Shown one piece after another: positions 1 to 9,319 of a DNA stretch of 64,000 nt. Positions within the stretch are counted from its first letter, which is position 1, and every line of letters begins with the position of its first letter. The translations under genes and the position numbers were made by a program. Location of the stretch: contig JAITGA010000029.1 of the NCBI GenBank assembly GCA_031280955.1, forward strand, positions 1 through 64,000, written 5' to 3'. Source of the stretch: Lachnospiraceae bacterium (GTDB lineage: Bacteria; Bacillota; Clostridia; Lachnospirales; Lachnospiraceae). Under the pieces are notes generated by a model, which searched no databases, was not told the origin of the DNA, and worked only from the letters and a program-made list of their open reading frames with translations.

Positions 1-1
1 A

Positions 2-958
2 CACGGCGTACCGATGGCGTATGATGAGTTCGGGGGTAGGCTACACGGGACGGACAGATTCGGGCAACCGTTCGGGTTCACCGGGTATCAAGACGAGGAC
101 GTGACAGGGCTTTACTATGCACAGGCAAGATATTATGAGCCGAGGGTTTCACGTATAGTTTCGCCAGATTTATGGGCAGGTGTTCAAAATAATCCACAAT
201 CTCTACACAAATATACTTACTGCTACAATAATCCTCTTCGTTACGTTGATAGAGATGGTTTATCACCGGAAACCGTGCCTAATCCAACTTCGTTCCCCAC
301 ACCATTACCAACATTCACTCCGCGCGCCGGTATTGATGCTATCATTTGGAGCAGTTCGTCGTCACAAACACCTACGCCGACATCTAGTCCGTCACCGACA
401 CTTTTCCCTGCCGCAGGTATTGATGCTGTTTTATGGGGTGGCTCGACGTTACCATCACCTATTAGAGATGTAACTGTTGAGATTAATAATGCATTACAAA
501 TTATTATTACAGAAGCCTCAGAACGAGTTCCGACCCCATTTCAACCCCATCCATACGTCTCTGCTAGTGTGAGCCATGTACAGCACCAGAGAATAATTAT
601 AGAGACGGGAGTAAATATGATGTGGTTTTACGAACAAGTTAATCATAGGGCAGATTGGGATATTAAACGAGAAGCTCCGTGGAACCGAACAATTGGTACA
701 GAGTTTCCGGGAAGCTTTGATACGCAAGTGATTTATAATGGGAAAGTTGTGACACCAGAATATTTAGGTAATTATACTTATGGATATATTGGTGCTGCAT
801 TGGGTTTACCTCTTTGGATGTTAAAAGGCGGTTCATGGTATGCTGATGGTTTTTCATTGCCATTCGGTATTAGGGGGGATTGGGCAAATGAGTATGGTGA
901 TTGGTATGATATAGCGGTGGGATTTAACGCATATCATAATAATGTTTGTGAAGAATAA
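2..958 (+). CDS. RHS repeat-associated core protein with C-terminal toxin-44-like domain (5' partial)
   Basis: The reading frame is open from the first bases (HGVP precedes the first Met at 14), so the gene begins outside the window. Visible residues 1-85 are the conserved RHS core end (GFTGYQDEDVTGLYYAQARYY, then NPLRYVDRDG). In this family that motif closes the YD-repeat shell and marks the junction to a variable toxin. A Pro/Thr/Ser-rich linker follows (about 86-165) containing two imperfect copies of an AGIDA(I/V)(I/L)W motif. The last 130 residues (WFYEQVNHRADWDIK, LGNYTYGYIGAALGLP, a late GDWYD) match my recollection of the polymorphic Bacterial toxin 44 family. The inferred role is a contact-dependent or secreted toxin. 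The enzymatic activity is not established here. Confidence 0.85.
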   Translation, partial: HGVPMAYDEFGGRLHGTDRFGQPFGFTGYQDEDVTGLYYAQARYYEPRVSRIVSPDLWAGVQNNPQSLHKYTYCYNNPLRYVDRDGLSPETVPNPTSFPTPLPTFTPRAGIDAIIWSSSSSQTPTPTSSPSPTLFPAAGIDAVLWGGSTLPSPIRDVTVEINNALQIIITEASERVPTPFQPHPYVSASVSHVQHQRIIIETGVNMMWFYEQVNHRADWDIKREAPWNRTIGTEFPGSFDTQVIYNGKVVTPEYLGNYTYGYIGAALGLPLWMLKGGSWYADGFSLPFGIRGDWANEYGDWYDIAVGFNAYHNNVCEE

Positions 959-1023
959 ATTGGAGTCAAATAATTGACTAATAAGATCTGACGAGGAGGT
1001 GCGTTAAAGTTAAGAAAAAAAAG

Positions 1024-1560
1024 TTGTTAATTTTCACTCTAATCTTAATAATAGCTATAACTATAACTCCTGTGGCTTTTTTTGCATTTGTTGATGTTTT
1101 CCTGCCATGGATTACACAACAGCCAACCCTTGATAGAACGGAAAGGGATTTTCAAGCAAATAGAGAATCGCTTTACATAATAGTTAGATATTTAACTTAT
1201 AGTGATTATGACAATATCTCAATTTGCCACAATGACATAGAGGGTGATAATGTTAAAATGTTTACAGGTTTAGAAACAGGTTATGTTCCTATTGACGATA
1301 ATAACATAATTGAAATGATTCAACTTCTTTTTCAGCACGGTTTCAAAGGAATTTCCAAAATGGAAGAAGGAGTATCCTTTCTACGGTGGTCTACAAAAGA
1401 CCATGGTCGAGGCATTGTGTATTCGATTGATGGAAGCAAACCAACCGAATCATCGTTACTCCCATTTTTAACAGAAACAGAAGCTTTAACAGAAGATAAC
1501 TGGTATTTTTATGTTGAGAATTTTAGTGAATGGAAAAGCTTACGCAATCAACAACAATAA
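1024..1560 (+). CDS. Membrane-anchored small protein, probable immunity protein for the RHS toxin
   Basis: This is an unrecognised protein of about 178 residues directly downstream of the RHS toxin on the same strand, the usual place for a cognate immunity gene. It starts with a hydrophobic segment (LIFTLILIIAITITPVAFFA) and continues as a soluble acidic domain ending DNWYFYVENFSEW, so it is probably membrane anchored. The start is uncertain. A strong Shine-Dalgarno (AGGAGG, 994-999) sits about 9 nt before GTT at 1009, which would give a lysine-rich signal start (KKKKLLIFTL). The first conventional start codon in frame is TTG at 1024, too far from that ribosome site. Either the start codon is mutated or misread, or TTG is used. 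The function is inferred from position only. Confidence 0.55.
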   Translation: MLIFTLILIIAITITPVAFFAFVDVFLPWITQQPTLDRTERDFQANRESLYIIVRYLTYSDYDNISICHNDIEGDNVKMFTGLETGYVPIDDNNIIEMIQLLFQHGFKGISKMEEGVSFLRWSTKDHGRGIVYSIDGSKPTESSLLPFLTETEALTEDNWYFYVENFSEWKSLRNQQQ

Positions 1561-1577
1561 ATCAATAACACGATTGA

Positions 1578-1664
1578 AACTCATCCTATGAACATACCGT
1601 GTCCGGTTACATCTCCAAGGTAACAGACGCGCTTGGCAATAGCAGACACTATGAGTGGATTTAA
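1578..1664 (+). pseudogene. Orphan RHS/YD-repeat coding fragment
   Basis: A short frame bounded by stops encodes SGYISKVTDALGNSRHYEW, the standard YD-repeat motif (x-V-T-D-A-L-G-N-x-x-x-Y-E). It ends in TAA at 1662. It has no start or ribosome site and lies after the toxin/immunity pair. Such orphan scraps are typical leftovers of recombination that exchanges RHS toxin tips. Confidence 0.7.
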
Positions 1665-1741
1665 CAAGGAATGAACATAATAACTGTATACTCAGGCAAT
1701 AAATTTATAAAGATTACTGTACAAAATGCGAATCTCCGCGC

Positions 1742-1770
1742 AAAAAAGCATAGTTGCTTTTTTCCTCTCT
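1742..1770 (+). terminator. Rho-independent terminator after the RHS locus
   Basis: A 9-bp perfect stem (AAAAAAGCA / TGCTTTTTT, 1742-1750 with 1755-1763) with loop TAGT leads into a T-rich tract. It separates the RHS locus from the HD-GYP gene. Confidence 0.65.
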
Positions 1771-1888
1771 TTGTCTTAGAATATAAAAAGATAAATACCC
1801 CTGTCTTAGGCACGAAACCAAGTGCTGATTATACTATCATGACGGGGATAGCTTATGTTGTCCGTAGTTCTTAGCAAAGGAGCTGATT

Positions 1889-3004
1889 ATGCGCAAAGTA
1901 CCGATCAGTATGTTAGAACCGGAAATGAGCCTGGGCAAGTCTATTTACAATGGTGATTCTCTGCTACTTAGGCGGGGAATCGCAAACTTGCACCGCTATA
2001 TAAACAAGTTGACCGAGCTTGATATCGGGCATGTATATATTGATGATGAAATCAGTGAGGGTATCGAGGTACATGATGCCATTAGTGAGGACACACGGAA
2101 CAAGTGTAAGACAGCTTTGTCAACCACTTTTGCTCATGTTCTGGAAAATGACCCCAACAAAAATGCCATCGACATTGAGGAATTATCAGATGTCGTCGAT
2201 GTGATGATTGCCGAAATCCTCAGCCAGCCCAATATTGTCATCAGCCTTCAAGACATCGGTAGTTCTCGTGATGAGACCCTGCTTCATTCGGTCAATAGTA
2301 CCGTGTATGGACTGGTTCTTGCCAATCGGATTGGAATAAATACCGTCGCCATGCGCGACTTGGCACAGGGTTTGCTTTTACATGACATCGGTAAGGTTCT
2401 TTTAGATCAGGAGATTTTGTATAAAAGTGTTGCCTTGACTCGTGAAGAGTTTGACCATATCAAGCAACATACCAAGCTAGGCTACGAAATCCTCAAAAAA
2501 GATCCCGTACTGACGGAAATGACCCGGCGGGTGGCACTTGATCATCACGAACGTCTGGATGGGTCGGGTTATGCGGGCAGCCGTGGCGATGAACTCAATC
2601 TGCTGGTCAGGATATCGTCGATTGTTGATGCCTATGAAGCGTTGACAGTGAATCGTTGTTACCGCAAAGGCTATACACCGAGCAAAGCTGCTGATATTTT
2701 AACCGCTGATGCGGTAGACAAGCTTGATGCCGAGTTGTTGGGGCGTTTTTTCCAATGTATCGCTATTTATCCGAATGGGTCATTACTCAAACTGTCAAAT
2801 GGAAAGTATGCAGCGGTCAAGGAGCAAAACACCGGAGTCCCATTCCGTCCTGTCATTCGCATGATTGAGATTGAGGGGGGCAAACAAGTAGCAGGGGAGG
2901 AAATCAACCTTGCTCACACACTCAACATTACCGTGGTCGAAGACGACCCTGATTTAATCGCCAACCTGATAAAAGATGAGATGGCTCGAACCAAAGAAAA
3001 CTAA
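1889..3004 (+). CDS. HD-GYP domain protein (cyclic-di-GMP phosphodiesterase family)
   Basis: A cytoplasmic protein of 371 residues. An N-terminal region of about 120 residues without a recognised domain resembles the lead-in of many HD-GYP proteins. The HD-GYP domain follows, with the metal-binding HD pair at H165-D166 (LLHDIGK) and the signature HHERLDGSGYA at 219-229. The canonical GYP tripeptide reads GYA here, but the HHE and DG residues are kept. Family members hydrolyse c-di-GMP or pGpG and often link to motility, which fits the flagellar genes in the window. Whether this copy is active is uncertain. The start is supported by AAAGGAG about 8 nt upstream. Confidence 0.85.
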   Translation: MRKVPISMLEPEMSLGKSIYNGDSLLLRRGIANLHRYINKLTELDIGHVYIDDEISEGIEVHDAISEDTRNKCKTALSTTFAHVLENDPNKNAIDIEELSDVVDVMIAEILSQPNIVISLQDIGSSRDETLLHSVNSTVYGLVLANRIGINTVAMRDLAQGLLLHDIGKVLLDQEILYKSVALTREEFDHIKQHTKLGYEILKKDPVLTEMTRRVALDHHERLDGSGYAGSRGDELNLLVRISSIVDAYEALTVNRCYRKGYTPSKAADILTADAVDKLDAELLGRFFQCIAIYPNGSLLKLSNGKYAAVKEQNTGVPFRPVIRMIEIEGGKQVAGEEINLAHTLNITVVEDDPDLIANLIKDEMARTKEN

Positions 3005-3071
3005 ACCAACAGAGTATAAATCCAAAATCAGCATCATTGGGATTATTCTATAAAACAAAGAGCAGAGAGGT

Positions 3072-4367
3072 ATGGACAAAGTGAGTTTACAAGTAGAAAA
3101 AAGAGAAAATGGGATGGCGTTGTTTACGGTCACGGTACCGGCACAGGAGCTTGAAGTGGCGATGGAGAAAGCCTACCAAAAGCTAAGGGGGAGACTTAGT
3201 GCCCCCGGTTTTCGCAAAGGAAAGATTCCCCGCCCGGTAGCGGAGAAGCTATATGGCAAGGAATTTTTTTATGAGGAAGCTGCCAATATCTTGATTCCTG
3301 ATGCGTTTGCAGAGGCAATCAAGGAATGTGATGAAGTAATCGTATCTGCACCGTCATATGAAATCGTATATATCGAAGACGGCGAACCGTTCGTATTCTC
3401 CGCAGAGGCAGCTCTCAAACCCGAGGTCAAACTAGGCAAGTACAAAGGGGTTTCGATTCCCAAGCTGAGCGATACGGTCACGAAAGAAGAGATTGAGGAA
3501 GCACTTTTGAAGGAGCAGGAAAAGAACGCTCGCCACGTAGCTGTCAGCGACCGTGCCGTGATGGACGGCGATATGACGGTTATCGACTTTTTGGGTACGA
3601 TAGATGATGTACCCTTTGAGGGTGGTAGCGGTGAGGATGTCAGTTTGACCATCGGTTCAGGGTCTTTTATACCCGGTTTTGAGGAACAGCTGATTGGTAC
3701 TTTAGTAGATGGTGAAAAAGACGTAAAAGTGACATTCCCTGATGATTATAATGCCAAGGAACTGGCGGGAAAAGAAGCGGTATTTAAGTGTGTTGTCAAG
3801 GAAATCAAGATAAAAGAACTACCGGAGCTTGATGATGAGTTTGCCGCCGAAGTTTCCGAGTTTGAGACCCTTTCGGAGTTCCGTGAAGATTTGGAAGAAC
3901 AGCTTCTGGAAAAGAAGATTGAAAATAATAAGGAAACAAGGGGGAATAGCGCAATCGAAGCAGTTATTGCTAATGCGGAGATGGAAATTCCGCCACCGAT
4001 GATTACAGAATTTGTACGGGAAATAGTGGAAGAGTTTAGTGAACAAGCGAAATCATACGGGATTACTCCCCATGTGTATTTGCAGATACTGGGCATGACC
4101 GAGGAAATGTACTTTGAACACGCAGAGAAGCAAGCCGAGATGCGGATTCGTGCCAGCCTTGCCCTTGAAGCGGTTGCTTTAGCCGAGGGTATTACTGCTG
4201 ATGAAGAGGACGTTGAAGAAGAGTTAAAAGACTACTTGACTGAGAGCAGAAGTGATACCGAATCAGCGCGAGAGTATATGGAAGAAAGAAGGGATGAGTT
4301 TGAAAGAAGAATTAGAATAAAGAAGGCAATGAAGTTCGTTGTTGCCAATGCTAAAGAGAAAAAGTAA
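3072..4367 (+). CDS. tig: Trigger factor, ribosome-associated chaperone and prolyl isomerase
   Basis: At 431 residues it has the normal length for trigger factor. The ribosome-docking loop is clear near residues 46-52 (GFRKGKIPR). A central FKBP-like prolyl isomerase domain (about 150-245, with VIDFLGTIDDVPFEGG and FIPGFEEQLIG) is followed by a helical, charged C-terminal substrate-cradling domain. It binds the ribosome near the exit tunnel and shields nascent chains. It precedes clpP, clpX and lon, a conserved protein quality-control neighbourhood in Bacillota. A ribosome site AGAGAGG precedes the ATG. Confidence 0.97.
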   Translation: MDKVSLQVEKRENGMALFTVTVPAQELEVAMEKAYQKLRGRLSAPGFRKGKIPRPVAEKLYGKEFFYEEAANILIPDAFAEAIKECDEVIVSAPSYEIVYIEDGEPFVFSAEAALKPEVKLGKYKGVSIPKLSDTVTKEEIEEALLKEQEKNARHVAVSDRAVMDGDMTVIDFLGTIDDVPFEGGSGEDVSLTIGSGSFIPGFEEQLIGTLVDGEKDVKVTFPDDYNAKELAGKEAVFKCVVKEIKIKELPELDDEFAAEVSEFETLSEFREDLEEQLLEKKIENNKETRGNSAIEAVIANAEMEIPPPMITEFVREIVEEFSEQAKSYGITPHVYLQILGMTEEMYFEHAEKQAEMRIRASLALEAVALAEGITADEEDVEEELKDYLTESRSDTESAREYMEERRDEFERRIRIKKAMKFVVANAKEKK

Positions 4368-4396
4368 GCCAATGATGAAAGGGTATAGGTAGAAAA

Positions 4397-4987
4397 ATGA
4401 GTTTGGTGCCAATGGTGGTCGAACAGACCAGTCGCGGTGAACGTTCATATGATATATTTTCACGTTTGCTCAAAGAGAGAATAGTTTTTCTTGGCGAAGA
4501 TGTAAATGATGTGACAGCAGGGTTGGTGGTCGCTCAGTTGCTTTTCCTTGAAGCAGAAGACCCGGAAAAAGACATCGAGTTTTATATCAACAGCCCCGGT
4601 GGTTCGGTTTCAGCCGGGTTTGCCATATATGACACGATGAAGTTCATCAAATGCGATGTGTCTACGATTTGTGTCGGTCTGGCAGGAAGCATGGGGGCTT
4701 TTTTGCTGGCGGGCGGCACGAAAGGGAAGCGGATGGCGTTGCCAAATGCGGAAATTATGATTCATCAACCTTTGGGTGGGGCACGCGGACAGGCAACCGA
4801 TATTGACATCGCTGCCAAGCAAATCCTCAAGGTGAAGGAAAAGCTGAACCGCATCCTTGCCGAGAACTGCGGACAGAGCATAGAAACCGTGACGGCGGAC
4901 ACAGAAAGAGACAATTTCATGTCGCCGGAGGAAGCTTGTGATTACGGTTTAATTGACAAAATAGTTTCAAGCCGCAGTACCGTTTAA
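4397..4987 (+). CDS. clpP: ATP-dependent Clp protease proteolytic subunit
   Basis: A protein of 196 residues with the full serine protease triad in canonical numbering: S98 (GLAGSMGAF), H123 (MIHQPLGG) and D172. The conserved NSPGGSV loop (65-71) is also present. ClpP forms a tetradecameric barrel that degrades unfolded substrates fed by ClpX or ClpC. It lies 29 bp after tig and 57 bp before clpX and is probably co-transcribed. Confidence 0.98.
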   Translation: MSLVPMVVEQTSRGERSYDIFSRLLKERIVFLGEDVNDVTAGLVVAQLLFLEAEDPEKDIEFYINSPGGSVSAGFAIYDTMKFIKCDVSTICVGLAGSMGAFLLAGGTKGKRMALPNAEIMIHQPLGGARGQATDIDIAAKQILKVKEKLNRILAENCGQSIETVTADTERDNFMSPEEACDYGLIDKIVSSRSTV

Positions 4988-5044
4988 TAAGAAAAATGAT
5001 ATCTGGTTTAACAAAATAATTGAAGAATCCGGGAGACAGAGAAA

Positions 5045-6316
5045 GTGAAACATAAAAATGACGACAGATGTTCGTTTTGCGGTAAGCAAGCATCGAAGAG
5101 CCTAAAGGTTTTTGAAGGTTCGCAGGGTTTGATGATATGTGATAAATGCGTGGATTTTTGTGCCGGGCGTTTGGATGAGGAATTTGGCGCAGATGAAATG
5201 ATGGAGAACTTCGATATGGACGATATCGAAATCCAGCTCCTTACCCCGATGGAGATCAAGGAGTTCCTTGATGAACATGTCATCGGACAGGAAAGAGCGA
5301 AGAAAGTTTTGTCTGTTGCCGTGTATAATCACTACAAACGCATCTTGTCGGAAGATACCGATGATGATGTGGAACTGCAAAAAAGCAATATCATCATGAT
5401 GGGACCGACCGGTTCAGGGAAGACTTATCTGGCACAAACACTGGCAAAAATCATCAATGTACCTTTTGCGATTGCCGATGCTACCACTTTGACCGAGGCG
5501 GGCTATGTCGGTGAGGATGTCGAGAATATCCTGCTCAGTCTGGTACGTGCTGCTGATTATGATATCGAAAGGGCGAGACGGGGTATTATCTACATTGATG
5601 AGATCGACAAAATCACCAAGAAGAGTGAAAATGTTTCCATTACCCGTGATGTATCAGGCGAGGGTGTTCAACAAGCATTACTGAAAATCATTGAGGGGAC
5701 GATCGCCAGCGTTCCTCCCAAGGGTGGGCGTAAGCATCCGCATCAGGATTTGTTCCAGATCGACACCACCGATATTCTTTTCATTTGCGGCGGTGCCTTC
5801 ATCGGCATTGAGCAAATAGTGGAAACAAGGCTAAACCGCAACTCGATAGGTTTCAATGCCGCAGTTTTGTCACGGACGGGCATGGAGATAGGGGAAATAT
5901 TAAGTGAAGTCACCCCCCAGGATTTGGTGAAATACGGTATCATTCCTGAGTTTGTCGGGCGGATGCCGATTAGTGTCAGTTTGAACGGACTGGATGAAGA
6001 TATGCTGGCACGGATACTAAAAGAGCCGCGCAATGCCTTAACGAAACAGTACCAAAAACTATTTGCGATGGATGAGGTGAAGCTGACATTTGAAGATACC
6101 GCGCTTACGGCTATTGCCAAAAAAGCTTCAGAACAAAAGACGGGGGCAAGGGGACTTCGCTCAATAATGGAGAAGCTCTTGATTGATGTGATGTTTAGTG
6201 TACCTTCGGATGACACGATTGCAGAGGTTGTCATTACTGAAGAGGCAGTAACACAGACGGGCGAGCCTGTTATCTTATACCGTGACAAAGGCGGCACGGC
6301 AAGATGGCCGGCGTGA
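5045..6316 (+). CDS. clpX: ATP-dependent Clp protease ATP-binding subunit ClpX
   Basis: A protein of 423 residues starting at GTG. The N-terminal zinc-binding domain has C9, C12, C32 and C35. The AAA+ module has Walker A GPTGSGKT (120-127), Walker B IIYIDEID (181-188) and the substrate-gripping pore loop GYVG (153-156). An arginine-finger region and an RKH-type loop (GGRKHP) follow. It unfolds tagged substrates and threads them into ClpP, encoded just upstream. GTG follows a GGGAGA ribosome site. Confidence 0.98.
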   Translation: MKHKNDDRCSFCGKQASKSLKVFEGSQGLMICDKCVDFCAGRLDEEFGADEMMENFDMDDIEIQLLTPMEIKEFLDEHVIGQERAKKVLSVAVYNHYKRILSEDTDDDVELQKSNIIMMGPTGSGKTYLAQTLAKIINVPFAIADATTLTEAGYVGEDVENILLSLVRAADYDIERARRGIIYIDEIDKITKKSENVSITRDVSGEGVQQALLKIIEGTIASVPPKGGRKHPHQDLFQIDTTDILFICGGAFIGIEQIVETRLNRNSIGFNAAVLSRTGMEIGEILSEVTPQDLVKYGIIPEFVGRMPISVSLNGLDEDMLARILKEPRNALTKQYQKLFAMDEVKLTFEDTALTAIAKKASEQKTGARGLRSIMEKLLIDVMFSVPSDDTIAEVVITEEAVTQTGEPVILYRDKGGTARWPA

Positions 6317-6339
6317 TATACTAAAGAAGCGACAAAACC

Positions 6340-8694
6340 ATGATAAAGAGAATCAGAGAAACCATTATTCCTGCCGTGGCGTTAAAAGGGGGAACTATCC
6401 TGCCCGGTACGATTATTCATTTTGACATCAACCGCAGCAGATCTGTCGTGGCAATCGAAAAGGCGATGGCAGCCGACCAACGACTGTTTATCGTTGCCCA
6501 AAAAGATGATGCGGGAGCTGACCCCGGCTTTGCTTTGCTGAGTTCTGTCGGTACGGTTGTCATCATCAGGCAAATTACAAAGCTTGCCGGTGATGTAATC
6601 AGGGTATTGGTGGAGGGGATAAATCGGGCTTTACTTAATCGGGTTTCGGAGGAAACCGAGGAATATTTGTTGGTAGATATCTCCCATATCGCTGACATTC
6701 AGGATGTTGATGAGGTCACGGAGGGAGCAATGCTCCTGCATACACGGGAGCTGATGGCGGCTTATTGTTCACTTTCGCCGCGTTTTGGTCAGGGAGGCTC
6801 ACCGCTGGATCGCCTTGGCAATATCACTCGCCTTGGTGAATACCTTGACCGGGTGGCAATGATTATTCAAATCGATCATGAGAATAAGCAACAGCTATTG
6901 GAAGCGATATCAGTACAAAAGCGGTATGAGCTTTTTTCTGATTTTTTGATCAATGAGATCGAAGTGTTGCAGCTAAAAAGTGAGTTGGCCGTCAAGATAA
7001 AAGAAAAAGTAGACAAAAATCACCGTGATTATCTTTTGCGCGAGCAAATGCACGTAATCCGTGAGGAACTGGGTGATAGTGATGCTTTTTCCGATGCGGA
7101 CCAGTATTTGCAAGCGATTGATACCCTCGATGCCGATCAGGAGGTCAAGGACAAGATCAGGAAGACGGTGAAAAGGTTCAAGGGTCTTTCTGCTTCCAGT
7201 TCTGAAAGTGCGGTGGAACGTGCTTATATCGAGACAGTTCTTGATTTACCGTGGAACAAGACCTCTGATGACAATGATGATTTGACTCATGCCGAGTTTG
7301 TCCTGAACCGTGACCACTATAGTTTGATTCAGGTGAAAGAGCGAATCATGGAGTTCTTGGCAGTTAGGCTTCTTTCGGCGCAGGGCGGCAGTAGTGAAAG
7401 TCCGGTTATCTGCCTTGTCGGTCCGCCGGGAACAGGGAAGACCTCGATTGCCCGCAGTATCGCCGAAGCTATGGGGCGGCAATATGTGCGGATATCACTT
7501 GGTGGTGTTCGTGATGAGGCGGAGATTCGCGGTCATCGAAAAACTTATGTCGGAGCGATGCCGGGGCGGGTTGCCTCGGGATTGCGGCAGGCGGGAGTTT
7601 CCAACCCGCTTTTGTTGCTTGATGAGATTGACAAAGTAAGTAATGATCACAAAGGCGATACATTTTCTGCCTTGCTTGAAGTACTCGATAGTGAGCAAAA
7701 TGTCCGTTTTCGTGACCATTATATTGAGATTCCCTTGGATCTCAGCCGGGTGGTGTTTATTTGCACCGCTAATACGACTACCACCATCCCCAGACCTTTG
7801 CTGGATCGGATGGAGATTATCGAAGTGAGCAGCTATACCGCCAATGAAAAGTTCCATATTGCCAGAAAGCATTTGGTGGAAAAGCAATTTACCAAAAATG
7901 GAATAACACATGTTATGCTATCAATAGATGATTCTGCCCTCCACGCAATCATTGCCGGCTATACCAAGGAAGCCGGGGTGCGTGAGTTGGAGCGAAAGAT
8001 ACGTCAGATTTGCCGCAAAGCTGCTAGGGAAATCCTCCAAAACGGTACTGATGAGAAAGATGAGAAGACGATTGCCATCACGGCGGCGAATCTGGAGGAT
8101 TTTCTCAAAAAAGCACGGTATTCTCAGGACAAGGTACGAGGGATAAGTGAAATCGGACTTGTGCGCGGATTGGCTTGGACGAGTGTGGGCGGTGATACCT
8201 TGGAAGTCGAGGTCAATGTCATGCCGGGCAAGGGTGAAGTGGACTTGACCGGACAAATGGGTGATGTGATGAAGGAGTCGGCTCGGGCTGCCATGACTTA
8301 TGTTCGCTCCGTTTCCGGACGTTATCAGTTGGCGGACGAGATGTTCCAAAAGCACGACTTTCATATCCATATCCCAGAGGGTGCAGTTCCCAAGGATGGC
8401 CCGTCCGCCGGGGTTACGATGGCTTGTGCGTTGCTGTCGGCCGCCACCGGTATCCCGGTTCGCTTCGACGTAGCGATGACCGGAGAGGTTACATTGCGGG
8501 GACGGGTGTTGTCGGTTGGCGGGCTAAAGGAAAAACTACTGGCAGCAAAGATGGCGGATATCAGATTAGTATTGATTCCCCGTGAAAACGAAAAAGACAT
8601 TGACGAGATAGAAGATGAAATAAAAGCGGGTTTGGAAATTGCGTATGTGGAAACAATGGAGGATGTCCTTTATCATGCGCTTTTGCCATCATGA
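6340..8694 (+). CDS. lon: Lon (LonA-type) ATP-dependent protease
   Basis: A protein of 784 residues with the normal three-part layout: an N-terminal substrate domain (1 to about 210), a coiled linker, an AAA+ domain with Walker [10 protein letters not shown] and Walker [10 protein letters not shown], and a C-terminal Ser-Lys protease domain. The serine lies in [11 protein letters not shown] and the lysine follows in the conserved GLKEKLLAA segment. It degrades damaged and short-lived regulatory proteins in the cytoplasm. It is 23 bp after clpX and 22 bp before engB, in the same transcription unit. Confidence 0.98.
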   Translation: MIKRIRETIIPAVALKGGTILPGTIIHFDINRSRSVVAIEKAMAADQRLFIVAQKDDAGADPGFALLSSVGTVVIIRQITKLAGDVIRVLVEGINRALLNRVSEETEEYLLVDISHIADIQDVDEVTEGAMLLHTRELMAAYCSLSPRFGQGGSPLDRLGNITRLGEYLDRVAMIIQIDHENKQQLLEAISVQKRYELFSDFLINEIEVLQLKSELAVKIKEKVDKNHRDYLLREQMHVIREELGDSDAFSDADQYLQAIDTLDADQEVKDKIRKTVKRFKGLSASSSESAVERAYIETVLDLPWNKTSDDNDDLTHAEFVLNRDHYSLIQVKERIMEFLAVRLLSAQGGSSESPVICLVGPPGTGKTSIARSIAEAMGRQYVRISLGGVRDEAEIRGHRKTYVGAMPGRVASGLRQAGVSNPLLLLDEIDKVSNDHKGDTFSALLEVLDSEQNVRFRDHYIEIPLDLSRVVFICTANTTTTIPRPLLDRMEIIEVSSYTANEKFHIARKHLVEKQFTKNGITHVMLSIDDSALHAIIAGYTKEAGVRELERKIRQICRKAAREILQNGTDEKDEKTIAITAANLEDFLKKARYSQDKVRGISEIGLVRGLAWTSVGGDTLEVEVNVMPGKGEVDLTGQMGDVMKESARAAMTYVRSVSGRYQLADEMFQKHDFHIHIPEGAVPKDGPSAGVTMACALLSAATGIPVRFDVAMTGEVTLRGRVLSVGGLKEKLLAAKMADIRLVLIPRENEKDIDEIEDEIKAGLEIAYVETMEDVLYHALLPS

Positions 8695-8716
8695 GAACAT
8701 AAGGCGGGCAAAATGA

Positions 8717-9319
8717 ATGTTCAAGATAAAAAGTGCTGACCTGCAAATGGTCTGCGGGGTGGAAAGCAAACTACCCCAACATACATTACCGGAGTTTGCT
8801 TTTGCAGGACGGAGCAATGTCGGAAAATCGACGTTGATCAATGGCTTGATGAACCGTAAATCATTGGCACGTACCAGTTCCCAACCGGGCAAAACGCAGA
8901 CAATCAATTTCTACAACATCAATGATGACTTTTTCCTTGTTGATTTGCCGGGTTATGGTTATACCAAGGCAAATGTAGAAGTAAAAGCCAAATGGGGACA
9001 AATGGTGGAGCGTTACCTTAGCTCACCCAAGCGGATGGCGGCTATTTTTCTCTTGCTTGATATCCGTCACAAACCATCCGCCAATGATTGTCGGATGTAC
9101 GAGTGGATCAAAAGTAGTGGTTATGAGCCTATCATCATTGCCACCAAAGCTGACAAAATAAACAGAAGCCAGATTGGTAAGCATCAGGCGATGCTGCGGA
9201 TGGGTCTGGGGATGGCAAAGATTGCTCCCATAATTGCGTACTCGAGCCTGACCAAGGCAGGACGTGAGGAAATATACGAAATATTGGCGAGTTATTGTGA
9301 GGGAAAGGATGAACTATGA
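8717..9319 (+). CDS. engB: Ribosome biogenesis GTP-binding protein EngB/YsxC
   Basis: A small P-loop GTPase of 200 residues. G1 is GRSNVGKST, G3 is DLPGYGY, G4 is TKAD and the G5 region is YSSL. The family acts in assembly of the large ribosomal subunit. Adjacency to lon is conserved in Bacillus (lonA-ysxC). It overlaps the next gene by 4 nt (ATGA), which suggests translational coupling. ATG at 8717 is chosen because the nearby ATG at 8713 is in a closed frame. Confidence 0.96.
   Translation: MFKIKSADLQMVCGVESKLPQHTLPEFAFAGRSNVGKSTLINGLMNRKSLARTSSQPGKTQTINFYNINDDFFLVDLPGYGYTKANVEVKAKWGQMVERYLSSPKRMAAIFLLLDIRHKPSANDCRMYEWIKSSGYEPIIIATKADKINRSQIGKHQAMLRMGLGMAKIAPIIAYSSLTKAGREEIYEILASYCEGKDEL

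Noticed and set aside
1671-1874. 67-codon open frame after the RHS fragment
   Set aside because: It runs through a clear terminator hairpin at 1742-1770, has no convincing ribosome site and no familiar sequence.
3269-3652. Long reverse-strand frames opposite tig, clpX and lon (for example 3269-3652 and 5743-6297)
   Set aside because: They are antisense shadows of well-supported genes with no ribosome sites or recognisable domains.
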